Assembly: GCF_001320245.1 (NCBI RefSeq)
Contig: NZ_BCBA01000007.1
Coordinates: 1-64,000 of the forward strand
Direction of reading: 5' to 3'
DNA length: 64,000 nt
Source: Pseudomonas sp. NBRC 111124
Lineage (GTDB): Bacteria > Pseudomonadota > Gammaproteobacteria > Pseudomonadales > Pseudomonadaceae
The position numbers were made by a program, and so were the translations under genes. The notes under the pieces were generated by a model. That model was not told the DNA's origin. It worked only from the letters and a program-made list of their open reading frames with translations, and made no database searches. Numbering within the stretch: the stretch's first letter is position 1; each line of letters opens with the position of its first letter. Shown piece after piece: positions 56,499 through 64,000 of the stretch.

Positions 56499-57602
56499 AT
56501 GGTCCGACTCAAGCGTCTGCTCGCCCCGTTCATCGCTGCCACCCTGTTCACCGGTGCCCTGCACGCTCAAGCCGAGCAGCGCACCCTGCGTGTGTATAAC
56601 TGGTTCGATTACATCACCCCGCAGACCTTGAGCGACTTCCAGAAGGAAAGTGGCACCAAGCTGATCTACGACATCTTTGACACCAACGAAGCGCTCGAAG
56701 CCAAGCTGCTCACCGGCAACTCCGGCTACGACGTGGTAGTGCCGTCCAACGTGTTCCTCGCCAAGCAGATCGAAGCCGGGGTATTCCAGCCACTGGACCG
56801 CAGCAAGCTGCCGAACTGGCAACACCTGGATCCGGCGCTGATGAAATTGATCGAAGCCAACGACCCGGGCAACAAGTTCGCCGTGCCGTACATGTACGGC
56901 ACCATCCTGATCGGCTTCAACCCGGACAAGGTCAAGGCGGTGCTCGGTGAACAGGCCCCGGTGGACAGCTGGGACTTGATCTTCAAGGAAGAAAACATCG
57001 CCAAGCTGAAACAGTGCGGCGTCGCCCTGCTCGACTCGCCGTCGGAGATCCTGCCGCTGGCCCTGCAGCACCTGGGCCTGCCACCCAACAGCGACAAGCC
57101 GGACGACTACAAGAAGGCCGAAGCGCTATTGCTGAAGATCCGCCCGTACATCACCTACTTCCATTCGTCGAAATACATGGCCGACATCGCCAATGGCGAT
57201 ATCTGCGTGGCAGTGGGCTACAGCGGCAGCTTCTCGCAGGCCGCCAACCGGGCGAAGGATGCAAAGAACGGCGTGGTGGTGGACATGCGCCTGCCCAAAG
57301 AAGGTGCACCGATCTGGTTCGACATGCTGGCAATCCCGAAGAACGCGGCGAACCCGGAGGACGCCCACGCGTTCATCAACTACCTGCTGCGGCCTGAGGT
57401 GATCGCGCCGATCAGCGACTTTGTCGGCTATCCGAACCCGAACAAGGACGCCACCGACAAGGTCAGCCCGGCGATTCGCAACAACCCGAATCTGTACCCG
57501 ACGGCGGAGGCGATGGCCAAGCTGTATACCCTCAAACCGTTGACGCGTGAGGCTGAACGGACGCGGACCCGGGCCTGGACCCGGATCAAGTCCGGCACCT
57601 GA
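56499..57602 (+). CDS. Polyamine ABC transporter substrate-binding protein (PotF/PotD type)
   Basis: A 367-residue periplasmic binding protein. The signal peptide (about residues 1-26, ending HAQA) is followed by [17 protein letters not shown], the hallmark of polyamine-binding proteins, [14 protein letters not shown], and the [14 protein letters not shown] strand. AGGAG overlaps the end of the upstream deacetylase gene, so both are coupled. No permease or ATPase gene follows; the protein must dock on a transporter elsewhere, or act in sensing. Acetylated polyamine as ligand is an inference from context. Confidence 0.93.
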   Translation: MVRLKRLLAPFIAATLFTGALHAQAEQRTLRVYNWFDYITPQTLSDFQKESGTKLIYDIFDTNEALEAKLLTGNSGYDVVVPSNVFLAKQIEAGVFQPLDRSKLPNWQHLDPALMKLIEANDPGNKFAVPYMYGTILIGFNPDKVKAVLGEQAPVDSWDLIFKEENIAKLKQCGVALLDSPSEILPLALQHLGLPPNSDKPDDYKKAEALLLKIRPYITYFHSSKYMADIANGDICVAVGYSGSFSQAANRAKDAKNGVVVDMRLPKEGAPIWFDMLAIPKNAANPEDAHAFINYLLRPEVIAPISDFVGYPNPNKDATDKVSPAIRNNPNLYPTAEAMAKLYTLKPLTREAERTRTRAWTRIKSGT

Positions 57603-57611
57603 TGTAGAGCT

Positions 57612-57630
57612 GGGGCTGCTTTGCAGCCCC
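57612..57630. terminator. Hairpin between the polyamine-binding-protein and MocR genes
   Basis: GGGGCTGC and GCAGCCCC pair over 8 bases around TTT, 9 bases after the stop and inside the gap of the convergent genes. It lacks a T-tract. Confidence 0.6.
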
Positions 57631-57632
57631 AT

Positions 57633-59162
57633 TCACCCTTTCCAGGCTCTGCGCAGTTTCAGCAAAGCCTCGGCAATCTGCCCCTCCGGCACCGCCGCAA
57701 ACCCCAACACCAGGCCTGTCCGCTTATCCACAGGCAACTCGCTGTCCTCGAGCCAGTAACTGCTCAGTGGATTCACCTCCACCCCCACCTCCTCAGCCCT
57801 GGCGACCAGCTGCTGCTCCCGTGCAAAGTTATCCACATCCACCTTCACATGCAGCCCCGCTGCCACCTCAGGCATCGCGCCTAACCCTGGCACATCCCCC
57901 GGCCACCCAGCCTTGAGCACATTGCGCCGGCTCAGCGCCGCCTTGCGCATGCGCCGGATGTGCCGCTGAAAATGCCCTTGGGCCATGAATTCGGCCATCA
58001 CACACTGGTTGCCCACTTCCGAATGCCGCACCGCCAGTGCCCGGCCCTGGCTGAATGCCTGCACCAGCCGAGGCGGCAGCACCAGGTAGCCCAGGCGCAA
58101 AGCCGGGAAGGCGATCTTGCCGAAGGTACCGACGTACAACACCCGCCCCTGGCGGTCGAGCGCTGCCAGTGGCGCTAAAGGCGCACCGCTATAACGGTAC
58201 TCGCCGTCGTAGTCATCCTCGATGATCCAGCCGTCGTTGCGCTCGGCCCAGGCCAGCAAGGCCAGGCGTCGGGGCAGGCTCATGGTCACGCCGGTCGGGT
58301 ACTGGTGCGCCGGGGTGACATAGGCCAACCGACAATCCGGCAACTGCGCCAGGCGCTGGCAATCCATGCCCTCCTCGTCCACCGGCACCCCGGCCACCTT
58401 GCCGCCGGCCACAGCGAAGGTATGCCCGGCAGCTCGATAGCCCGGGTTTTCCACAGCCACACCGTCGCCCGGTTGCAACAGCAACTGTGCACAAAGGCTG
58501 ATGGCCTGCTGCGCGCCACTGGTGATCACTATTTGTTCAGCCCTGCACAGAAGGCCGCGCGAACGGCGCAAATAGGCAGCAATCAGCTCGCGTAGCACCG
58601 GCTCACCCGCCGGGTCGCCATAGCCCAACTGCGCAGGGGAGGGATTACGCCAGAAACCCGCCTGTAGCTTGGCCCACACGTCAAACGGGAAGAGATCGAA
58701 TGCCGGAATCCCGACGCGAAATGCCCTGGGCGGACCGCTTTTTGGCGGCGGAAGGTGATTACTTTTCAATCGTTCCAGCGGCTCACTGGAAAGCTGGTTG
58801 CTGGACAAATCCTCAGTATTATCCGCATGAAATGTGGATAAACCTGTTGATAACCCTAAGGATAACCCTGTGGACAGTTGTGTGGATAGTTTTTGCAGGC
58901 GGCTCACATAAGTGCCATCCCCGACCCGGCTTTCGATATAGCCCTCGGCATACAACTGGTCATAGGCGCGCACCACGCTGTTGCGCGACAGCGCCAGCAC
59001 ATTCGCCAAGTCACGCGTGGCCGGCAGCCGGGTGCCGCTGCTCAGGCGGCCGTCCAGCACCCGCGCACGCAAGGCCTGGTACAGCTGCTGACTGAGCCCG
59101 CGATGACGATCGAGCACGATACCGGCAGGATCGAAAGGCAATACGAGGGGGCGCTCGCTCAT
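57633..59162 (-). CDS. MocR-family (GntR wHTH-aminotransferase) regulator
   Basis: A 509-residue regulator fusing a GntR winged helix (about 10-88, SSGTRLPATRDLANVLALSRNSV) to a fold-type I PLP aminotransferase domain (about 145-505). The PLP Lys349 is in GTFGKIAFPALRLGY and the PLP Asp in EDDYDGEYRY. The linker contains a five-fold LSTx repeat (residues 92-111) encoded by a 12-base DNA repeat. MocR proteins such as GabR and PdxR sense PLP adducts. It is divergent from the PaiB-like gene, its likely target, across 90 bases. Confidence 0.92.
   Translation of the reverse strand: MSERPLVLPFDPAGIVLDRHRGLSQQLYQALRARVLDGRLSSGTRLPATRDLANVLALSRNSVVRAYDQLYAEGYIESRVGDGTYVSRLQKLSTQLSTGLSLGLSTGLSTFHADNTEDLSSNQLSSEPLERLKSNHLPPPKSGPPRAFRVGIPAFDLFPFDVWAKLQAGFWRNPSPAQLGYGDPAGEPVLRELIAAYLRRSRGLLCRAEQIVITSGAQQAISLCAQLLLQPGDGVAVENPGYRAAGHTFAVAGGKVAGVPVDEEGMDCQRLAQLPDCRLAYVTPAHQYPTGVTMSLPRRLALLAWAERNDGWIIEDDYDGEYRYSGAPLAPLAALDRQGRVLYVGTFGKIAFPALRLGYLVLPPRLVQAFSQGRALAVRHSEVGNQCVMAEFMAQGHFQRHIRRMRKAALSRRNVLKAGWPGDVPGLGAMPEVAAGLHVKVDVDNFAREQQLVARAEEVGVEVNPLSSYWLEDSELPVDKRTGLVLGFAAVPEGQIAEALLKLRRAWKG
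58833..58892. repeat. 12-base minisatellite inside the MocR gene, unit like a DnaA box
   Basis: Five 9-mers spaced exactly 12 bases apart (58833, 58845, 58857, 58869, 58881): TGTGGATAA, TGTTGATAA, TAAGGATAA, TGTGGACAG, TGTGGATAG. The first is a perfect DnaA box on the minus strand. Read as protein, the array gives LSTx repeats in the linker. Confidence 0.85.
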
Positions 59163-59252
59163 GGCATTGGACCTGTCAAAACAGTCATTAATGGCTCTTA
59201 CACAGAACCAATAGCCTGCCTAGCATGGAGCCATTCGACAAGGACCCAGCGC

Positions 59253-59882
59253 ATGTACAACAGCAAACCCCACCAGGAACACGACCTTGAACGCTTGCAC
59301 CAGCACATGCGCGAGACCCGCCTGGCCGTGCTGATCAGCCACGATGAACAGGGCCTGCTGGCCACGCACCTGCCGGTGTTGCTCGACACCGACGAGGGCG
59401 GATTCGGCACCGTCTACGCCCACCTGGCGCGAGCCAACCGCCAGTGGCAGGCGCTAGAGCAAGGCGCCGAAGCACTGCTGGTGTTCCCAGGCCCCGATGC
59501 CTACGTCAGCCCCGGCTATTACCCGAGCAAGGCTGAGAATCCCAAAGTAGTGCCGACCTGGAACTACCTTGCCGTACACGCTTACGGCACGGCCGAAGTG
59601 ATCCACGAGGCCGCGCCGCTGCTACAGATTGTCAGCCGCCTGACCGACCGTCACGAGCAAGGCCGCAGCGAGCCCTGGAAAGTTACCGATGCCCCCGCCG
59701 ATTACCTCGACGGCATGCTCCGCGCCATCGTCGGCATCCGCCTGCCCATCACCCGCCTGCAAGGCGCACGCAAGCTCAGCCAGAACCGCTCGGCCGAGGA
59801 TATCGCCGGCGTACGCGAAGGCCTTGGCGCCAGCCCGGATTACCAGGACAACCAACTTGCGGCGCACATGCGCCAACTCTGA
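59253..59882 (+). CDS. PaiB-family FMN-binding protein
   Basis: A 209-residue protein of the PaiB/FMN-binding split-barrel family. MYNSKPHQEHDLERLHQHM, then RLAVLISHDEQGLLATHLPVLLD, and the C-terminal KLSQNRSAEDIAGVREGL are characteristic. In Bacillus, paiB pairs with the polyamine acetyltransferase paiA; here GNAT acetyltransferase genes follow directly. AAGGA lies 8 bases before the ATG. The frame is open to 58893 inside the divergent MocR gene. Its biochemical role is not known. Confidence 0.9.
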   Translation: MYNSKPHQEHDLERLHQHMRETRLAVLISHDEQGLLATHLPVLLDTDEGGFGTVYAHLARANRQWQALEQGAEALLVFPGPDAYVSPGYYPSKAENPKVVPTWNYLAVHAYGTAEVIHEAAPLLQIVSRLTDRHEQGRSEPWKVTDAPADYLDGMLRAIVGIRLPITRLQGARKLSQNRSAEDIAGVREGLGASPDYQDNQLAAHMRQL

Positions 59883-59893
59883 AGGAAAAGCCC

Positions 59894-60340
59894 ATGCCCA
59901 GCGTTACCCTGCGCCCCGTCAGCGCTCAAGACCACGCCGCCTGGCTCGCCCTGTGGCAAGCCTACCTGCGCTTCTACCAGACCGAACTGGCCGAAACGGT
60001 CAGCCTCAGCACCTGGCAACGCCTGCTCGACCCGAACGAGCCGACCCATTCGACCCTCGCCTGGGTCGATGGCAAGGCAGTGGGTATGGTCAACTTCATC
60101 TACCATCGTTCCAACTGGAGCATCGAGAACTCCTGCTACCTGCAGGACCTTTACGTCGACAGCAGCCAGCGCGGCCTGGGCATCGGCCGCCAGCTGATCG
60201 AGCACGTGTATGCCACGGCCAAGGCCGCTGGCTGCATCAAGGTGCACTGGCTGACCCACGAAACCAACGCCACCGCCATCAGCCTGTACGAACAGGTTGC
60301 CGAGCGCCCGGGCTTCATCCAATTTCGCAAAGGGTTGTAG
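59894..60340 (+). CDS. GNAT-family N-acetyltransferase
   Basis: A 148-residue acetyltransferase. The acetyl-CoA pyrophosphate loop QRGLGIGRQL is near residue 95, preceded by CYLQDLYVDSSQRG, and the C-terminal NATAISLYEQVAERPGF block completes the fold. AAGGAAAAG lies just before the ATG. It begins 11 bases after the PaiB-like stop, so it is in the same operon. By position it parallels PaiA, suggesting polyamine or amino acid substrates (inference). Confidence 0.9.
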   Translation: MPSVTLRPVSAQDHAAWLALWQAYLRFYQTELAETVSLSTWQRLLDPNEPTHSTLAWVDGKAVGMVNFIYHRSNWSIENSCYLQDLYVDSSQRGLGIGRQLIEHVYATAKAAGCIKVHWLTHETNATAISLYEQVAERPGFIQFRKGL

Positions 60341-60345
60341 GCCAC

Positions 60346-61017
60346 ATGACTGACGCACTGAACTGGAAACCCGCCGCAGCGCCCAAAGCCGAGCCCATCG
60401 ACGGTCGCTTCATCCGCCTGGAAAAACTCGACCCGGCGCGCCACGGCGACGACCTTTGGGCCGCCCTGCAAGGTCCTGATTCCGACCCGGTGCTGTGGGA
60501 CTACCTGCCCTATGGCCCGTTCACCGAGCGTGCTGCCTTCGACCGCTGGCTGCAAGGCAACGCCGCCGGCCACGACCCGCTCTATTACACCGTGATCGAC
60601 CGCGCCAACGGCCAGGCCCAGGGTGTGCTCACCCTGATGTCGATCGTGCCCGACCACGGCCGTATCGAGATCGGCCACATCGCCTTCGGCGCCCCCATGC
60701 AGCGTACGCCCAAGAGCACCGAGGCCGTCTACCTGTTGGGCAAATTGAGCTTCGAGTTGGGCAACCGGAGGCTGGAATGGAAGTGCAATAACGCCAACGC
60801 CCGCTCCAAGCGTGCAGCGGAGCGCTTCGGCTTCACGTTCGAAGGGGTGTTCCGCAAGCACCTGGTGGTGAAGGACCACAACCGCAATACGGCGTGGTAT
60901 TCGATCACCGATGATGAGTGGCCTCAGGTGGCGGCGGGGTTTGAGCGGTGGCTGAGTGAAGCGAACCAGCGGCCGGAGGGCCAGGTAGAGACTCTCGAGG
61001 CATGCCGCAAAGGCTGA
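60346..61017 (+). CDS. GNAT-family acetyltransferase (RimJ/RimL-like)
   Basis: A 223-residue protein of the RimJ/RimL/YdaF acetyltransferase type. FIRLEKLDPARHGDDLW opens the domain, LPYGPFTERAAFDRWL follows, GRIEIGHIAFGAPMQRTPKSTEAVYLL carries the CoA-binding helix, and NANARSKRAAERFGFTFEGVFRKHLVVK is the C-terminal signature. I chose the ATG at 60346, 5 bases beyond the previous stop; the frame is open far upstream but runs through the first acetyltransferase gene. Substrate unknown. Confidence 0.9.
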   Translation: MTDALNWKPAAAPKAEPIDGRFIRLEKLDPARHGDDLWAALQGPDSDPVLWDYLPYGPFTERAAFDRWLQGNAAGHDPLYYTVIDRANGQAQGVLTLMSIVPDHGRIEIGHIAFGAPMQRTPKSTEAVYLLGKLSFELGNRRLEWKCNNANARSKRAAERFGFTFEGVFRKHLVVKDHNRNTAWYSITDDEWPQVAAGFERWLSEANQRPEGQVETLEACRKG

Positions 61018-61034
61018 AAGATTTGCAGGATATA

Positions 61035-61070
61035 CCGGCCTCCTCGCGGGTGAACCCGCGAAGAGGCCGG
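61035..61070. repeat. Single REP hairpin after the acetyltransferase operon
   Basis: CCGGCCTCCTCGCGGGT and ACCCGCGAAGAGGCCGG pair with one mismatch around GA. It is the GGGTGAACCC subtype. Confidence 0.85.
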
Positions 61071-61082
61071 CAAATCCGACAC

Positions 61083-61107
61083 AAAAAAAGGGGAGCACCC
61101 GCTCCCC
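61083..61107 (-). terminator. Intrinsic terminator of the pyruvate carboxylase operon
   Basis: On the minus strand GGGGAGC and GCTCCCC (61107-61101 and 61096-61090) pair over 7 bases around GGGT, followed by T7 (61089-61083). Confidence 0.9.
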
Positions 61108-61139
61108 AGAGGTAAACCACTTGTAGATGAAGGCTTATC

Positions 61140-62948
61140 TCAACCCTCGATCTCGATAAGGATCTCACCCGGTGTCACGCGATCGCCCTTGGCCACGTGG
61201 ATGGCCACGACCTTGCCGGCGATGGCCGCCTGCACTTCGGTCTCCATCTTCATCGCTTCGGTGATCAGCACGGCCTGGCCGGCTTTGACCACGTCGCCTT
61301 CCTTGACCAGCACATCGACGATGTTGCCCGGCATGGTGGTGCTGACGTGGCCCGGTGCACTGGCCTGCTTGCGCTTGCTGCCACCGCCACCGACAAACTC
61401 GTTGAGCGGCTCGAACACCACCTCTTCCGGCATGCCGTCGATCGACAGGTAGAAGTGACGCTTGCCTTCGGCCTTGACGCCCACGCCGGTGATGTCGACG
61501 CGGTAGGTTTCGCCGTGCACGTCGATGACGAACTCGGTTGGCACGCCTTCACCACCGTGGGAGGCCACTGCGCCCGCTTCAGGAATCGGCAGCAGGGCTT
61601 CGGGGGTCAGGGTGCCTGCTTCGCGTTCTTCCAGGAACTTGCGGCCAATGTCCGGGAACATGGCGAAGGTCAACACGTCTTCTTCACAGCGGGCCAGGGC
61701 GCCGATATCACCACGCAGCTTGGCCATCTCTGGCTTGAGCAGGTCGGCCGGGCGCACGTCGATGACTTCTTCATTACCGATGGCCTGGCGGCGCAGCTGC
61801 TCGTTGATCACACCCGGCGCCTTGCCGTAACCACCCTGCAGGTACAGCTTCACCTCGTTGGTGATGGTCTTGTAGCGCTCACCGGCCAGCACGTTGAAGA
61901 ACGCTTGGGTACCAACAATCTGCGAGGTCGGCGTTACCAGCGGCGGGAAGCCGAGGTCTTCGCGCACCCGCGGGATCTCTGCCAGCACTTCGTTCATGCG
62001 GCTCAGCGCGCCCTGCTCCTTGAGCTGGTTGGCCAGGTTGGAAATCATCCCGCCGGGTACCTGGTTGACCTGCACGCGGGTATCCACGGCGGTGAACTCG
62101 CTCTCGAACTGGTGGTACTTCTTGCGCACGGCGTAGAAGTACAGGCCGATTTCCTGTAACAGCTCCAGGTCCAGGCCGGTGTCGAACTCGCTGCCCTTGA
62201 GCGCCGCGACCATCGACTCGGTGCCTGGGTGGCTGGTGCCCCAGGCGAAGCTGGAGATTGCGGTGTCGATGTGATCGGCACCGTTTTCCACAGCCTTGAG
62301 CTGGCACATGGCGGCCAGACCGGCGGTGTCGTGGGAATGAATGAAGACCGGTAGCGACTGCTCGGCTTTCAATGCCCGCACCAGCTCACCGGTAGCGAAC
62401 GGCGTCAGCAGGCCGGCCATGTCCTTGATCGCCACCGAGTCGCAACCCATGGCTTCCATCTGTTTGGCCTGGGCGACGAAGGCGTCGATGGTGTGCACCG
62501 GGCTGACGGTGTAGGCGATGGTGCCTTGGGCGTGCTTGCCGGCAGCCTTCACCGCTTCGATCGCGACACGCAGGTTACGCACATCGTTCATGGCGTCGAA
62601 GATGCGGAACACGTCGATGCCATTGACCGCAGCCTTGGCAACGAAGGCCTTGACCACGTCGTCGCTGTAGTGGCGGTAGCCCAGCAGGTTCTGGCCACGC
62701 AGCAGCATTTGCAGACGGGTGTTAGGCAGTGCCGCGCGCAGTTTGCGCAGGCGCTCCCACGGGTCTTCTTTGAGGAAGCGCACGCAGGCGTCGAAGGTGG
62801 CGCCACCCCAGACTTCCAGCGACCAGTAGCCGACCTTGTCGAGCTTGTCGCAGATCGGCAGCATGTCTTCGGTACGCATGCGGGTAGCCAGCAGGGACTG
62901 GTGGGCGTCGCGCAGGATCGTGTCGGTTACGTGAATTTTCTTGGACAT
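61140..62948 (-). CDS. oadA: Pyruvate carboxylase subunit B (carboxyltransferase-biotin carrier)
   Basis: A 602-residue subunit. The carboxyltransferase domain (about 1-290) has TDTILRDAHQSLLATRMR with the metal-binding Asp, SVAIKDMAGLLTP with the catalytic Lys, and HSHDTAG. The conserved PYC_OADA region follows (about 300-480), and the biotin carrier ends the chain with EAMKMETEV (biotinyl Lys about 568). With the biotin carboxylase upstream it makes oxaloacetate from pyruvate to refill the TCA cycle. It is named oadA or pycB in databases, but the sodium-pump decarboxylase subunits are absent. ATG at 62948 behind GAGGA. Confidence 0.94.
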   Translation of the reverse strand: MSKKIHVTDTILRDAHQSLLATRMRTEDMLPICDKLDKVGYWSLEVWGGATFDACVRFLKEDPWERLRKLRAALPNTRLQMLLRGQNLLGYRHYSDDVVKAFVAKAAVNGIDVFRIFDAMNDVRNLRVAIEAVKAAGKHAQGTIAYTVSPVHTIDAFVAQAKQMEAMGCDSVAIKDMAGLLTPFATGELVRALKAEQSLPVFIHSHDTAGLAAMCQLKAVENGADHIDTAISSFAWGTSHPGTESMVAALKGSEFDTGLDLELLQEIGLYFYAVRKKYHQFESEFTAVDTRVQVNQVPGGMISNLANQLKEQGALSRMNEVLAEIPRVREDLGFPPLVTPTSQIVGTQAFFNVLAGERYKTITNEVKLYLQGGYGKAPGVINEQLRRQAIGNEEVIDVRPADLLKPEMAKLRGDIGALARCEEDVLTFAMFPDIGRKFLEEREAGTLTPEALLPIPEAGAVASHGGEGVPTEFVIDVHGETYRVDITGVGVKAEGKRHFYLSIDGMPEEVVFEPLNEFVGGGGSKRKQASAPGHVSTTMPGNIVDVLVKEGDVVKAGQAVLITEAMKMETEVQAAIAGKVVAIHVAKGDRVTPGEILIEIEG

Positions 62949-62959
62949 TATGGGGTTCC

Positions 62960-64000
<1,041 letters not shown>

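Noticed and set aside
58833..58892. Possible replication origin because of clustered DnaA-like boxes
   Set aside because: The array lies inside an intact coding frame, lacks an AT-rich unwinding region and neighbouring dnaA/rpmH or gidA genes, and is explained by a tandem coding repeat.
59689..61017. 442-residue frame as a fused acetyltransferase
   Set aside because: The first 219 codons run out of frame through the PaiB-like and first GNAT genes; a ribosome-accessible ATG at 60346 starts a normal-length GNAT protein.

Overview
The window is a stretch of chromosome from a fluorescent Pseudomonas of the P. putida group. The evidence is high GC content with strong G/C third-position bias, P. 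putida-type 35-bp REP palindromes between genes, and gene order (radC-coaBC-dut-algC-argB, pyrE/crc, rph/yicC-gmk, rpoZ-spoT-ridA, exbBD-tonB, oxyR-recG, ubiCA, phoBR, pstSCAB-phoU, purEK, aspA, pyruvate carboxylase) that matches what I recall of the region close to oriC in P. putida. No rRNA, tRNA, prophage, insertion sequence or CRISPR array was recognised. Almost all of it is conserved core genome.

Layout. 1-5 kb: radC facing away from coaBC-dut-algC-argB (CoA, dUTP, sugar-phosphate and arginine synthesis). 5.2-6.9 kb: an operon of three small lipoproteins (CsgG-like, DUF4810, DUF799). 7-11 kb: pyrE, crc, rph, yicC-gmk. 11-16 kb: a polyamine catabolism block (gamma-glutamylputrescine synthetase, gamma-glutamyl-GABA hydrolase, permease, divergent LysR regulator) sitting between gmk and rpoZ and bounded by REP pairs. 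16-20.9 kb: rpoZ-spoT-ridA, a lipoprotein and an SDR epimerase. 21-28.7 kb: exbB-exbD-tonB, oxyR-recG, an HDOD fusion protein, an SCP2-like protein and HU. 28.9-32.2 kb: rubredoxin reductase and rubredoxin, divergent ubiC-ubiA, and a small exported repeat protein.

32.3-45 kb is the phosphate regulon: phoB-phoR on the plus strand, then a CNNM/CBS membrane protein. On the minus strand lie pstS, pstC-pstA-pstB-phoU, a response regulator and an M23 peptidase. Candidate PhoB boxes lie upstream of phoB, pstS and pstC, so PhoR/PhoB, the Pst transporter and PhoU can form the usual closed circuit. 45-51.6 kb: MFS transporter, thioesterase, hexose-6-phosphate mutarotase, DUF3299 and GlsB-type proteins, purE-purK behind a leader with a strong terminator-like hairpin, and a small metzincin-like protease. 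51.7-54.2 kb: a HypT-like LysR regulator divergent from aspA. 54.3-61 kb: an AraC regulator, an acetylpolyamine deacetylase with a polyamine-binding protein, a MocR regulator, and a PaiB-like protein followed by two GNAT acetyltransferases. 61-64 kb: the two-subunit pyruvate carboxylase, whose biotin carboxylase gene runs off the right edge.

The most notable items beyond routine annotation are the purE leader, the 12-bp perfect inverted repeat bracketing the oxyR leader, a 12-bp DnaA-box-like minisatellite that encodes the MocR linker, large extra periplasmic domains in PstC and PstA, the lipoprotein triad, the deacylase-HDOD fusion, and the metzincin. All functional statements are by recognition of sequence families; no search was run.
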